Of a stretch of DNA of 64,000 nt, positions 38,910-47,950 are shown piece by piece. Location of the stretch: contig CANQFC010000006.1 in NCBI GenBank assembly GCA_947598155.1, positions 124,001-188,000 on the forward strand, written 5' to 3'. Numbering within the stretch: the first letter of the stretch is position 1; every line of letters starts with the position of its first letter. The DNA is from an uncultured Clostridia bacterium. Its GTDB lineage: Bacteria; Bacillota; Clostridia; Oscillospirales; Acutalibacteraceae. Under the pieces are notes generated by a model, which saw only the letters and a program-made list of their open reading frames with translations, did not search any database and was not told the origin of the DNA. The translations under genes were made by a program, and so were the position numbers.

Positions 38910-40043
38910 TTGAAAAACAATCCTGTTATTATCGATTTGCAGAATATAAGCGTAAGCTTTGGTGAACAGAAAATTTTAAACAACATAAGCCTTCAGATTC
39001 ACGACGGTGAGTTTGTAACATTGCTAGGGCCCTCAGGTTGCGGAAAAACTACAACTTTAAGGATAATTGCCGGCTTTCTTAACCCCGATGAGGGCAATGT
39101 GATTTTTGAGGGTAAAAATATCAATGGTGTTCCGCCGTATAAAAGGCAGGTTAACACCATTTTTCAGCGTTATGCGTTGTTTCCGTATCTGAACGTATAT
39201 GAAAACATTGCTTTCGGTCTGCGCCTTAAAAAGATGAAAGAAAAGGATATTCAGGCAAAGGTTAAAGAGATGCTGGAGCTTGTAAACCTTAAAGGTTTCG
39301 GTTCAAGAAATATTGATTCTCTTTCGGGCGGGCAGCAGCAGAGAGTTGCCATCGCCCGCGCCTTGGCGGTCGACCCGAGAGTAGTTTTGCTTGACGAGCC
39401 TTTGGGAGCTTTGGATTTAAAGCTTCGCAAGGATATGCAGGTCGAGCTTAAAAATATTCAGCAGAAACTCGGCATAACGTTTATTTATGTCACGCACGAC
39501 CAAGAGGAAGCTCTTTCAATGTCCGACACCATTGTTGTTATGAACAACGGTGAAATTCAACATATAGGTACGCCGACGGACATATATAATGAGCCTAAAA
39601 ACGCGTTTGTGGCGGATTTTATCGGCGAAAGCAATATTCTTGACGGAATTATGCGCGAAGACTTTAACGTTGAATTTGAAGGTATGCGCTTTAAGTGCGT
39701 GGATAAGGGCTTTTCCCAGAATGAGCCTGTTGACGTCGTTGTCCGTCCGGAGGATGTTGATATTGTTCCGGAAAACGAGGGTATGCTCAAAGGGGAAGTG
39801 ACCTCCGTAACCTTTAAGGGCGTGCATTATGAAATTATCGTTGATATTAACGGCTTTAAGTGGATGATTCAGACTACTGAAAAGTCTGAGGTAGGCGACA
39901 GAATAGGCATCTCGGTCAAACCCGATGAAATTCATATTATGAAAAAGTCCGAGTATTCCGGTCTTTACGGCGATTACAGCTCGTTCAGCGAAGAGTTTGA
40001 CATTCTTTCTGACCCGACTGTTTCCGAGGAGGACAGTGAGTAA
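38910..40043 (+). CDS. potA: Spermidine/putrescine ABC transporter, ATP-binding protein
   Basis: 377 residues, TTG start with AAGGGG 7 bp upstream. The ATPase powers polyamine import. Walker [16 protein letters not shown]-loop [16 protein letters not shown], signature [15 protein letters not shown], Walker [18 protein letters not shown]-loop [14 protein letters not shown]. The C-terminal TOBE-like regulatory domain (about 290-355) is typical of PotA. The stop codon and the potB start share one base (TAATG). Confidence 0.96.
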   Translation: MKNNPVIIDLQNISVSFGEQKILNNISLQIHDGEFVTLLGPSGCGKTTTLRIIAGFLNPDEGNVIFEGKNINGVPPYKRQVNTIFQRYALFPYLNVYENIAFGLRLKKMKEKDIQAKVKEMLELVNLKGFGSRNIDSLSGGQQQRVAIARALAVDPRVVLLDEPLGALDLKLRKDMQVELKNIQQKLGITFIYVTHDQEEALSMSDTIVVMNNGEIQHIGTPTDIYNEPKNAFVADFIGESNILDGIMREDFNVEFEGMRFKCVDKGFSQNEPVDVVVRPEDVDIVPENEGMLKGEVTSVTFKGVHYEIIVDINGFKWMIQTTEKSEVGDRIGISVKPDEIHIMKKSEYSGLYGDYSSFSEEFDILSDPTVSEEDSE

Positions 40044-40870
40044 TGAAAAATTCCTCGGTTATTCAAAAACTTATAAATGCGCCGTATATTTTGTGGTCGG
40101 TGCTTTTTGTGATAGCTCCGCTCATAATGGTAATTTATTACGCTTTTACGGACAGAACGGGCGCGTTTACCCTTGACAACGTCAAAAGCATAGGCGACTA
40201 TCTGAGCACCTTTATTCTCTCGGTAGGGTACGGCGCGGTTGCCACGCTTATTTGCCTTATAATTGCTTATCCGTTTGCGTATTTTTTGGCGCATACGGGC
40301 GCGTCTTTCCAAAGAATGTCCGTAATGCTTGTAATGCTGCCCATGTGGATGAGCTTTCTTATCCGTACATATTCCTGGATGACTATTTTGGGCGATTCGG
40401 GAGTTATCAATTCCTTTTTGGGACGGTTCGGCATAGAGCCGCTTTCAATGCTCAACACGCCCGGAGCCGTTATACTCGGTATGGTTTATAACTTTTTACC
40501 GTATATGATTTTGCCTATATACACGGTTATGGCAAAAATGGACGGCTCGCTTATTGAGGCGGCGCAGGATTTGGGATGCGGCAAACTGCATTGCGTAAAA
40601 AAGGTTATTCTTCCGCTTTCTGTTCCGGGAATAGTCAGCGGAATAACAATGGTATTTGTCCCGTCTGTAAGTACGTTCTATATAACGCAAAAGCTTGGCG
40701 GCGGGCAGATAAACCTTATAGGCGACGTTATAGAGGGGCAGTTCCAAACTGCCAATAACTATAATCTCGGCGCGGCGCTGTCATTGCTGCTTATGGTGAT
40801 GATTTTGATTTGCCTGGGCGTACTCGGCTATTTCACCGACAGCGAAGATGAAGGAGGAGTATTGATATGA
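40043..40870 (+). CDS. potB: Spermidine/putrescine ABC transporter permease
   Basis: 275 residues with six membrane helices. First helix LWSVLFVIAPLIMVIYYAFTD and the EAA loop AKMDGSLIEAAQDLGCGKLHCVKKVILPLSVPGIVSGI that contacts PotA identify it as the PotB-type permease. It overlaps potC by 4 bp (ATGA). Confidence 0.95.
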   Translation: MKNSSVIQKLINAPYILWSVLFVIAPLIMVIYYAFTDRTGAFTLDNVKSIGDYLSTFILSVGYGAVATLICLIIAYPFAYFLAHTGASFQRMSVMLVMLPMWMSFLIRTYSWMTILGDSGVINSFLGRFGIEPLSMLNTPGAVILGMVYNFLPYMILPIYTVMAKMDGSLIEAAQDLGCGKLHCVKKVILPLSVPGIVSGITMVFVPSVSTFYITQKLGGGQINLIGDVIEGQFQTANNYNLGAALSLLLMVMILICLGVLGYFTDSEDEGGVLI

Positions 40871-41694
40871 CAAAGACGTCTGCTCTTTCAAAACTCTATA
40901 TAGCGCTTGTATTTATATTCCTTTATGCGCCCATGGCCGTTATGACGGTATTTTCCTTTAACGGAAGCGACAGCACTTATATTATGGACGGCGTATCCCT
41001 GCAATGGTACCAGCGTCTTTTTAACGACAGTATGACGATGAACGCTTTAAAAAACACCGTTATATTGGCTGTCGTTTCAGCGTTGATTTCAACTTTGCTC
41101 GGTTCCGCGGCGGCGGTCGGCATTTACAATATGAAAAATAAATATTTGAAATCCTCGGTTATGACGGTTACGAATATTCCTATGATGAATCCCGAAATAG
41201 TAACGGGTATTTCAATGATGCTTTTGTTTGTGTTCGCGGGGGTAATGCTTAACAGAAAAAACGTTCTTGGCTTTGCGACAATTTTAATCGCGCACATTAC
41301 GTTTCAGCTCCCGTACGTTATTCTCTCTGTTTTGCCGAAACTGCGGCAGTCAGACCCAAGCGTTTTTGAGGCGGCGCAGGATTTGGGATGCCACCCGGCG
41401 AAGGCATTTTTTAAGGCCGTGCTTCCGCAGATAAGGTCGGGGATTGTCGCGGGCGCAATAATGGCGTTTACGCTGTCGCTTGACGATTTCATTATCAGCT
41501 ATTTTACAAACGGGCCTGATTTTCAGACTCTCCCCATACACATTTTCTCAATGACGAAAAAACGTGTAAAACCTGATATGTACGCTTTATCAACGCTTAT
41601 TTTTGCGGTTATTTTTATCCTGCTTGTTCTAATGAATATCGCTCAGTCCAAATCCGACCAAAAGCAGAGAAAGCAAAGGGAGGAACGGGTATGA
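40867..41694 (+). CDS. potC: Spermidine/putrescine ABC transporter permease
   Basis: 275 residues, six membrane helices. The start LYIALVFIFLYAPMAVMTVFSFNGS is highly typical of PotC; EAA loop QSDPSVFEAAQDLGCHPAKAFFKAVLPQIRSGIV; conserved AFTLSLDDFIISYF. It forms the channel with PotB. The start overlaps potB and the stop overlaps potD by 4 bp each, so the four genes are translationally coupled. Confidence 0.96.
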   Translation: MTKTSALSKLYIALVFIFLYAPMAVMTVFSFNGSDSTYIMDGVSLQWYQRLFNDSMTMNALKNTVILAVVSALISTLLGSAAAVGIYNMKNKYLKSSVMTVTNIPMMNPEIVTGISMMLLFVFAGVMLNRKNVLGFATILIAHITFQLPYVILSVLPKLRQSDPSVFEAAQDLGCHPAKAFFKAVLPQIRSGIVAGAIMAFTLSLDDFIISYFTNGPDFQTLPIHIFSMTKKRVKPDMYALSTLIFAVIFILLVLMNIAQSKSDQKQRKQREERV

Positions 41695-42932
41695 AAAAGC
41701 TGGCTTCGTTTTTCCTGACCGCGGTTGTTATTATGTCGGTTTGCATTTTTCCCGTAAGCGCGCAGGATGATGAAATTTTCTCCGATGAGGTTGTCAAATA
41801 TTATGCGTCGCTCGGCCTTAAAGGTACGACTATCAATGTTTATAACTGGGGCGAGTACATTGACGATGAAGAGGTAGACGTAATTTCTCAGTTTGAACGC
41901 TTAACGGGCTGTAAGGTGAATTACACCACATTTGAATCTAACGAAAATATGTACTCTAAACTTTCGGGCGGCGGAGTCAGCTATGACGTTGTCGTTCCGT
42001 CGGACTATACCGTTGAAAAGCTGATGGAAGAGGGGATGCTTGAAAAAATCGACTTCAATAATATCCCCAATTATGCAAAATATTTTGACAGCGAGCAGTA
42101 CGGATACTTGCTTGAAGACGAAGTAAACGGCGAAAAAATTCGCGATTATGCCGTAATTTACAATGTGGGCACGACAATTTTGATTTACAACACCAAATAT
42201 GTTAAGGAAAAACCCGACAGCTGGAGCGTTCTGTGGGACGAACAGTACAAAGGTAAGGTGCTTATGTTTAATAATCCCCGCGACTCGTTCGCGATAGCGC
42301 AATTTCTGCTCGGTCAGGACCTTAACAGCACTAATCCCGCAGACTGGGACGCGGCGGCTCAGCTTTTAAAGGAACAGCGTGAAAAGGTACAGCCGTCATA
42401 TGTTATGGACGAGGTTTTCGTGAAAATGGAGAGCGGCGACTATTATTTTGCGGCGTATTACGCGGGCGATTTTGAGGTTATGGTTGAAAACAATCCCGAT
42501 TTGGATTACGTTTTTCCGAAAGAGGGGGTAAACTCGTTTTACGACGCGTTCTGTATTCCGAAAGGCACTCAAAACAAAAAGGGCGCGGAGGCTTTTATCA
42601 ACTTTATGATGGAGCCTGAAATTGCCCTTGCAAATGCCGAATACATTTATTACGCCACTCCAAATAAAGCCGTTATGGAAAACGACGAATATTCTCTTGC
42701 GGATTCCAAGGCCGTTTACCCAGATGAGGGCGACATTGCGCATTCGCAGGTCTTTCACAATCTTCCGAATGACACCCTTCAGTATATGAACACTTTATGG
42801 ATGAAAGTCAAAGGCGGCAACAACTCCGAATGGGTTTACAAGGCGTTTTTCATCTGCGCCGCGGCGGTTACGGCAATAATTATAATTTCCGTAATTCGCA
42901 AGCGTAAAATGAAAAAATATTATGACGTTTAA
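41691..42932 (+). CDS. potD: Polyamine-binding protein PotD with C-terminal membrane anchor
   Basis: 413 residues. Captures polyamines outside the membrane. N-terminal signal peptide of about 24 residues (ending PVSA) without a lipobox Cys. The mature domain has INVYNWGEYIDDEE, GVSYDVVVPSDYTVEKLMEEGML, NVGTTILIYNTKYV, the DWDAAAQLLKEQR region and PSYVMDEVF as in PotD. After the usual end there is one more helix, FFICAAAVTAIIIISVI, and a basic tail RKRKMKKYYDV, so the protein seems held by a C-terminal membrane anchor instead of a lipid. A terminator follows 14 bp after the stop. Confidence 0.93.
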   Translation: MKKLASFFLTAVVIMSVCIFPVSAQDDEIFSDEVVKYYASLGLKGTTINVYNWGEYIDDEEVDVISQFERLTGCKVNYTTFESNENMYSKLSGGGVSYDVVVPSDYTVEKLMEEGMLEKIDFNNIPNYAKYFDSEQYGYLLEDEVNGEKIRDYAVIYNVGTTILIYNTKYVKEKPDSWSVLWDEQYKGKVLMFNNPRDSFAIAQFLLGQDLNSTNPADWDAAAQLLKEQREKVQPSYVMDEVFVKMESGDYYFAAYYAGDFEVMVENNPDLDYVFPKEGVNSFYDAFCIPKGTQNKKGAEAFINFMMEPEIALANAEYIYYATPNKAVMENDEYSLADSKAVYPDEGDIAHSQVFHNLPNDTLQYMNTLWMKVKGGNNSEWVYKAFFICAAAVTAIIIISVIRKRKMKKYYDV

Positions 42933-42946
42933 ATAAACATAATTAT

Positions 42947-42970
42947 CAGGCGGTTTGTCCGCCTGTTTTT
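42947..42970 (+). terminator. Rho-independent terminator after potD
   Basis: CAGGCGG-tttgt-CCGCCTG, then TTTTT. Confidence 0.85.
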
Positions 42971-42972
42971 AT

Positions 42973-43114
42973 AACTTTGGCAAGGATGTCCCTCGCCGCT
43001 ATTGTCGGCGTGTTCCATTTTCGGAATCGGCGGGGATATAATCCCCTCAACGATTCCTCATCGCGGTTTACACCGCGCCTTGCCACGTTTAATGACGGGG
43101 TAAGCCCCTTATTG
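42973..43114 (+). repeat. Full-length structured repeat, tandem unit 1 (copy 11)
   Basis: 142 bp from AACTTTGGCAAGGATGTC to GGGGTAAGCCCCTTATTG. Predicted fold: TGGCAAGG (5') with CCTTGCCA (3') as closing stem; inside it GGAATCG with CGATTCC enclosing GGGGAT-ata-ATCCCC, and GCGCGGT-ttac-ACCGCGC; then the GGGGTAAGCCCC tail outside. Short frames here are repeat sequence, not genes. Confidence 0.85.
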
Positions 43115-43255
43115 AACTTTGGCAAGGATGTCCCTCGCCACTATACGCGGCGTGTTCCATTTTCGGAATCGGCGGGGATATAATCCCCACAACAATTCCT
43201 CAGCGCGGTTTACACCGCGCCTTGCCACGCCATTGACGGGGCAGACTCCTTATTG
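43115..43255 (+). repeat. Full-length structured repeat, tandem unit 2 (copy 12)
   Basis: Head-to-tail second unit, 141 bp, about 90 percent like unit 1 by eye. Differences cluster in the first hairpin (CGCCACTATACGCGGCG) and the tail (GGGGCAGACTCC). Confidence 0.85.
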
Positions 43256-43277
43256 AATGACGGGGCAACCCCTTATA
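43256..43277 (+). repeat. Third, short unit of the tandem array
   Basis: AATGACGGGGCAACCCCTTATA, only the end module, immediately followed by the ribosome site of ylmH. Confidence 0.75.
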
Positions 43278-43288
43278 GAAGGTGTGTT

Positions 43289-44011
43289 ATGAGTATTGAA
43301 ACAAAACATTTCGCCGATTTGAGCAGGCGCGCCGAAAACAGCGGAAGGACGGTATTTTCGGATTTTTTGGGTTTGTCCTCACTGTCGGAGCTTAAATCTC
43401 TGCGCCTTTCTCCCGAGCCGCATTTTTGGGGCGGATTTATGGGCGCCGAAAGGGTAATCGCCGCTTTCGGCGATTGCGAATGTGAAGATTTTCCCATTTG
43501 TCTTATTTCGGTGAAACCGATTAACCAAAAATTTGCTGATGAGCTTTCCCATAGGGATTTTCTCGGCTCGGTAATATCTCTCGGAATTAAAAGAGACGTA
43601 ATAGGCGATATTATAGTAAACGGGAACTGCGGATATATTTTCTGCGCTGAAAATATCGCGGACTATATTACCGAAAACTTAAAAGAGGTAAAACACACGG
43701 CAGTAAAGGCGGAAAAGTGCGAGGGTCTGCCGGATTTTGCCGTCCCCGAACCCGAAACGGCGGAATATATTATTTCGTCAAGACGGCTTGACGTTGCGTC
43801 TGCGGCGGTTTTCGGGCTTTCACGGAAAAGCGCCGGCGAGCTTTTTGCGAAAGAAAAGGTTTATGTGAACGGACGCCTGAAAAACGCGTCTTATAACGTG
43901 TCCGACGGGGACAGCGTGACCGTTAGGGGCTTTGGGAAATTTGTCTTTGTAAAAGAGAAAAGAAAAACGAAAAAAGACAGAATCGTCGCGGAAATAAATG
44001 TTTACAGGTGA
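43289..44011 (+). CDS. ylmH: YlmH-like S4-domain RNA-binding protein
   Basis: 240 residues. N-terminal YlmH domain (RAENSGRTVFSDFLGLSSL; GAERVIAAFG, SVISLGIKRDVIGDIIVNGNCGYIFC), then a C-terminal S4 domain (about residues 165-225: RLDVASAAVFGLSRKSAGELFAKEKVYVNG, GDSVTVRGFGKF). YlmH is an RQC-type/large-subunit-binding factor in B. subtilis. Normally near divisome genes; here it is next to thiN. ATG at 43289 with GAAGGTG; the frame starting at 43253 begins in repeat DNA. Confidence 0.9.
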   Translation: MSIETKHFADLSRRAENSGRTVFSDFLGLSSLSELKSLRLSPEPHFWGGFMGAERVIAAFGDCECEDFPICLISVKPINQKFADELSHRDFLGSVISLGIKRDVIGDIIVNGNCGYIFCAENIADYITENLKEVKHTAVKAEKCEGLPDFAVPEPETAEYIISSRRLDVASAAVFGLSRKSAGELFAKEKVYVNGRLKNASYNVSDGDSVTVRGFGKFVFVKEKRKTKKDRIVAEINVYR

Positions 44012-44015
44012 TTAA

Positions 44016-44636
44016 ATGAAAAGGTGCGTAATAGTCGGCGGAGCGGACATAGAAAACTATGAGCTTATCTGCCGAAAACTAAGTAAAGACGATTATTTTA
44101 TTTACTGTGACAGCGGGTTGCGTCACAGAGAAAAACTGGGGTTTGAACCTCAGCTTATCGTCGGGGATTTTGACTCCTGCAAAAATCCGAACCTTGATAT
44201 TGAAACGATAGTATTGCCCTGTGAAAAGGACGACACAGACACATATTTTGCCGTAAAGGAAGCGGTAAGGCGGGGCTTTGGCGAATTTCTTTTAATAGGC
44301 GTCGTCGGAGGGCGGCTTGACCACACCTTGGGAAACCTCTCAATTTTACTTTATCTTTTTTCTCTCGGGAAAAAAGCGGAGATAGCGGACGGCTGTTCGG
44401 AAATGCAGATAGTCGGAAAAGAAAGCGTGTTTGTTGACGGAACGTATTCGTTCTTTTCACTTCTGAATATTTCGGGGAAAGCCGAGGGGATAACCGTTAA
44501 AAACGCAAAATATCCGCTTGAAAATGCTGTAATAACCTGCGAATATCAATACGGCATAAGCAATGAACCGCTCCCCGGAAAGGCAAGCGAAATAACGGTT
44601 CAAAACGGCAAAGCACTGCTTATTAAAATCCGATAA
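44016..44636 (+). CDS. thiN: Thiamine pyrophosphokinase
   Basis: 206 residues. Transfers pyrophosphate from ATP to thiamine, giving the coenzyme. Motifs: CVIVGGADIENY, IYCDSGLRH, LIVGDFDSC, LPCEKDDTDTYFAVKEAVRRG and GVVGGRLDHTLGNLSIL (the GGRxDH loop), then the C-terminal beta domain with SFFSL and ITCEYQYGISNE. Length is usual. It starts 4 bp after ylmH and ends at a terminator; no TPP riboswitch is seen. Confidence 0.95.
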   Translation: MKRCVIVGGADIENYELICRKLSKDDYFIYCDSGLRHREKLGFEPQLIVGDFDSCKNPNLDIETIVLPCEKDDTDTYFAVKEAVRRGFGEFLLIGVVGGRLDHTLGNLSILLYLFSLGKKAEIADGCSEMQIVGKESVFVDGTYSFFSLLNISGKAEGITVKNAKYPLENAVITCEYQYGISNEPLPGKASEITVQNGKALLIKIR

Positions 44637-44642
44637 CAAAAA

Positions 44643-44667
44643 AACTCCGCGAAAGCGGAGTTTTTCG
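44643..44667 (+). terminator. Rho-independent terminator after thiN
   Basis: AACTCCGC-gaaa-GCGGAGTT then TTTC; a GNRA tetraloop hairpin. The left A-run makes it usable for the convergent gene ending at 44679. Confidence 0.85.
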
Positions 44668-44678
44668 TATTATAAGAA

Positions 44679-46010
44679 TCATTTATTCAGTTTATAAATC
44701 GGGTCGTCGGGATGAGAGTTTTCGTCAAGGTCCTGCATTTCAACGGTTTCCTTTGAATACCCTGCAAGCGTCGGATATTTGTCCTGATAATAATTTGAGC
44801 CTTCATTCGTAAATGTGCCGTCCGGAGATACCGTAATGAGCGTACAGCCTCTTTGGGAACCTATTTTGCTGATTCCCGAATATGCAAGGTAGTCTATGCT
44901 GTACCCGTATGTAAGCCTTATCCCTTTATAGTCGATAGAGAAATTGTTAAGATGGTCGTGACCGCAGAAAATTCCCTTTGTGGAGCCAAGTTCCAGCATA
45001 GTTTCAAATAAATTATCGGGATTGTCTCCGCAGAAGAAAACCTTGCCGCTTTCACCGGTGGTGCCGTAAATCCATTTAACGTTTTCAGTGTCTTTTCTGC
45101 CGTTGGCGCAGTATTCTTTCCAAGCAGTCATATATTCTTCGGATGGAATGTGATAGAAGGCGAGCGACGGAACCGTTCCGAATTTCTGTATAGCCTCGTT
45201 TTTCTCTGCGTCGGAGGCGTATGCTTTTTCAATAGCCTCGGCGTTTTGAGCATTCAAGCCGCCTACAACCTTTTTGTACCATTCAATTTGGTTTACGTGC
45301 ATATTGTCATACTTGCCGTTTATTCCGAAAAAGCTCCCCTTGGCATATGAATGCGAATCAAACAATATAAGCGCCTGCGTAATTATTCCCTTAGAGTTTT
45401 TTATAAGAATTTCTCTGTTGCCGTAGCCGTCCGCATCTTCGTCTCCCTCGTCGAAAAGGCAGTATTTTAAATCACTGCTGCCGTAAAATTCAGAAATATC
45501 CTTACGGTTATAAAGGCTGTAACTTTCCGTGTCGTGGTTGCCGTAAACGGGCGCCCAGTAAACCCCTAAGGATTCCATAAGAGAGGCAAATATTTTGGCT
45601 TCCGCCTTGTTGTTTATTGTTCCGGCCATAAACGGAACGGGAAACGCTATGTCGCCCGTCACTATTACAAGGTCGGGCTTTTCAGCGGTTACCATTGCGG
45701 CAACTGCGTTTAGAGCCATAGTGTCTTTGTCGACCGATAAGCATCCGCCGCCGATATGCACATCGGTAATCTGCATAATTTTAAAGTCCCTGTCGGTTAT
45801 AAAGCACCAATTTCCGTTTGAATCTTTTTCGGGAATAAGCTTGTTCACATAAGAAACGGTGTTAAAGCCTGCCGCAGTTTTAAAATTTTTGTTTCTCGCG
45901 CTTATGTTTAAAACCGACATTACGGCAATTACCGCTAAAAGAGCGGCGACAATAACCGAAAGAATGACTAAGACCGATTTTTTTAGAGCCCTTTTCTTGA
46001 CTTTATCCAT
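44679..46010 (-). CDS. Membrane-anchored metallophosphoesterase
   Basis: 443 residues. Basic N-terminus and one hydrophobic helix (about residues 11-36), then a calcineurin-like domain outside the membrane: MQITDVHIGGG (DxH), VIVTGDIAF (GD), VYGNHDTES (GNHD), FYHIPSEEY and IFCGHDHLNNF (GHxH). Resembles extracytoplasmic phosphodiesterases/acid-phosphatase-type proteins. Its start is 12 bp after the LTA-synthase-like gene, so both act presumably on surface phospholipid or teichoic-type polymers; substrate unknown. Confidence 0.83.
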   Translation of the reverse strand: MDKVKKRALKKSVLVILSVIVAALLAVIAVMSVLNISARNKNFKTAAGFNTVSYVNKLIPEKDSNGNWCFITDRDFKIMQITDVHIGGGCLSVDKDTMALNAVAAMVTAEKPDLVIVTGDIAFPVPFMAGTINNKAEAKIFASLMESLGVYWAPVYGNHDTESYSLYNRKDISEFYGSSDLKYCLFDEGDEDADGYGNREILIKNSKGIITQALILFDSHSYAKGSFFGINGKYDNMHVNQIEWYKKVVGGLNAQNAEAIEKAYASDAEKNEAIQKFGTVPSLAFYHIPSEEYMTAWKEYCANGRKDTENVKWIYGTTGESGKVFFCGDNPDNLFETMLELGSTKGIFCGHDHLNNFSIDYKGIRLTYGYSIDYLAYSGISKIGSQRGCTLITVSPDGTFTNEGSNYYQDKYPTLAGYSKETVEMQDLDENSHPDDPIYKLNK

Positions 46011-46022
46011 AAATTATCCTCC

Positions 46023-47849
46023 TCAACTGTTTGGCTTTGCGAGTATATTTTTGTTGTAAAATTCGCTTTTTTGAGTGAGCGAATCGTTTACTGAATCAAC
46101 TCCGTAGGTTTCAAACAAGGTTTTCTTACCGGAAAAAAGATTTGTACCTATGCCTAAACGGTTGTCTTTTATTTGAACGCCGATTCCCGCGAGCATAGTC
46201 GGGAACATATCAAATGCCGCCCACTGACGGTTGACAAATCGGTTTTCGGGCAGATTTATAAGACTTTTATCGGGGTTCAGCACAAGGTTAAAGCAAGTTC
46301 TCTGATAATCCTTAACCTTTTCAGAAATGACGGACGCCATAGTTAAATGATCGCCTATAATAAATACGGTAGTATTTTCATAGAAAGGCTGTGACTGAAT
46401 CCAGCGGATAAATTTAACGGCCTCCTTTTGGCTGTAATAAATCGCGTTTGAATATTGGTCGGGGAATTTCTTTTCAGCGTTTGGACTCAAGTACCCTTCG
46501 GGGGCGTGGGTATCGGCGGTTTCCATAATGAAATGGAACGGCTTGCCCGTCTGTGAGAGCCTTGTAAGCTCGTCTTTCGCGAAAGAATAGAGTTTATCGT
46601 CCTCATATCCCCACCAAACGTAGTAGTCTTCGGGGATTAAGCCTTTTTCAATAGCGGCGGTGTGGTCGATGATATTAAAGTTTCCGTGCAGGTTAAAATA
46701 ATGGTCAAGACCGCCGAACGCCGCTTTTGCTCCGAACATTACGGTTTGCTCATACCCTTGCTCATGCAGAATATCGCCGATTGCAACCGCTCCCGGCAGA
46801 AAATTCCCGGGAGAGCCGTAAGCGTTGCCGTCCGTCGGAACTTTCATAGGTATGCCGAAACCCATATTTACCATAGAGGCGACCGACCAACCGGCGCCCG
46901 TTGACGGTAAAAATCCGCCGAGCTTTTTATCTGTATGTGAGAAAACGTATCCCTCGTTTGCGAGTTGAGCGAGGTCGGGGATAAGGTTTTCCTCCATATA
47001 TCCGCCCATTTCCTTTGAAAGGAAAGTGTTTTCCATTGATTCAAGATAAATAAGAATTAAATTTCGCTTTTGCTCCGGGAATTTAATATTTGCGTCGGAC
47101 GGGGCTGTATAATGCTCTTCAATGAAAGCGGAATCAAAGAAATATGCCGAAAACAGGTCTTTAAGCTGAAATTTGGTAATTCCGAACGCGCATCCGCCTA
47201 TAAACATCGCTATGGAAACCAAAAAAGAGGTAATTCTAAGAAAAAATTCCGAAATAATCACAAAAGATTGGCCGTTTCGGTTAAGCTTAAGCTGATACGG
47301 ACTGAATGTGATTAAAGTGAAAACGGCAGTGAAAAAGGCGGTTTTTAACACGGGCCCCTCAAAAACGGAGTAGTAAACGCCGACTTCATTCCCTTCAACG
47401 GGAGAGATGAGGTTAATAAGGATTTGGTCGGGCGAAAGTGCGCCGTAAGCCTGAATGCCCCATACAGTCGCGGTGTAGGCAACCATACCCAGAGCAAAGA
47501 GAATTACCGACGCGGTTTTCAGCGCGTTTGCTCTTTTTTTGTTCTTCGGGTTCGTTTTTTCAAGCTTTAAAACGTCAGCCGCAAAGCACTTTAATAAAAT
47601 AAATGCGAGACTGACGACAAATACCAAAACGCAGTATTTCAGAGCGTAAGGCCCTTTGTGGAGCGACGGCTGAAAAATATTCGGAACCCTTAAAACGTAT
47701 TTCGTAATAAATAAAGAGGTTAAATTGACCGTAAATAAGTAACGGAGAACAACATTTATTCTTGAACCGATTTTCTTTGCGTTACCAATCAGCGCGATGT
47801 CGGCAATTCCGAAAGCAACGGAAATCACCGTTCCAAAAATCCACATCAT
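46023..47849 (-). CDS. LTA synthase/phosphoglycerol transferase-like sulfatase-fold protein
   Basis: 608 residues. Five membrane helices in the first 240 residues, then an extracellular alkaline-phosphatase-superfamily domain: LILIYLESMENTFL (metal Glu), GGFLPSTGAGWSVASMV (nucleophile Thr/Ser), HFIMETADTHAPEG and TTVFIIGDHLTMAS (Asp-His). LtaS and MdoB enzymes move phosphoglycerol from phosphatidylglycerol onto an acceptor. The substrate-binding details cannot be fixed. GGAGTG lies before the twin ATG start. First gene of a pair with the metallophosphoesterase. Confidence 0.85.
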   Translation of the reverse strand: MMWIFGTVISVAFGIADIALIGNAKKIGSRINVVLRYLFTVNLTSLFITKYVLRVPNIFQPSLHKGPYALKYCVLVFVVSLAFILLKCFAADVLKLEKTNPKNKKRANALKTASVILFALGMVAYTATVWGIQAYGALSPDQILINLISPVEGNEVGVYYSVFEGPVLKTAFFTAVFTLITFSPYQLKLNRNGQSFVIISEFFLRITSFLVSIAMFIGGCAFGITKFQLKDLFSAYFFDSAFIEEHYTAPSDANIKFPEQKRNLILIYLESMENTFLSKEMGGYMEENLIPDLAQLANEGYVFSHTDKKLGGFLPSTGAGWSVASMVNMGFGIPMKVPTDGNAYGSPGNFLPGAVAIGDILHEQGYEQTVMFGAKAAFGGLDHYFNLHGNFNIIDHTAAIEKGLIPEDYYVWWGYEDDKLYSFAKDELTRLSQTGKPFHFIMETADTHAPEGYLSPNAEKKFPDQYSNAIYYSQKEAVKFIRWIQSQPFYENTTVFIIGDHLTMASVISEKVKDYQRTCFNLVLNPDKSLINLPENRFVNRQWAAFDMFPTMLAGIGVQIKDNRLGIGTNLFSGKKTLFETYGVDSVNDSLTQKSEFYNKNILAKPNS

Positions 47850-47871
47850 ATTTTACACTCCTCATTTTTCC

Positions 47872-47920
47872 TATAAGGGACTTGTACGCCGTTTAATAAT
47901 GGGCTTGCCCGTCATTATAT
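47872..47920 (-). repeat. Two short repeat fragments in tandem
   Basis: TATAAGGGACTTGTACG and TAATAATGGGCTTGCCCGTC, two worn end modules in the gap between mfd and the LTA-synthase-like gene. The 101-bp gap holds nothing else clear. Confidence 0.6.
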
Positions 47921-47950
47921 ATTATCATATTCCGTTTGGCTTTACAATAT

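Noticed and set aside
42977-43183. 68-codon open frame in the region before ylmH
   Set aside because: It lies wholly in the tandem structured repeats, and frames of this kind arise from repeat sequence; no ribosome site.
42973-43277. Possible CRISPR array (tandem units)
   Set aside because: Units are about 142 bp, differ little from each other, have no spacers, and no cas genes are nearby.
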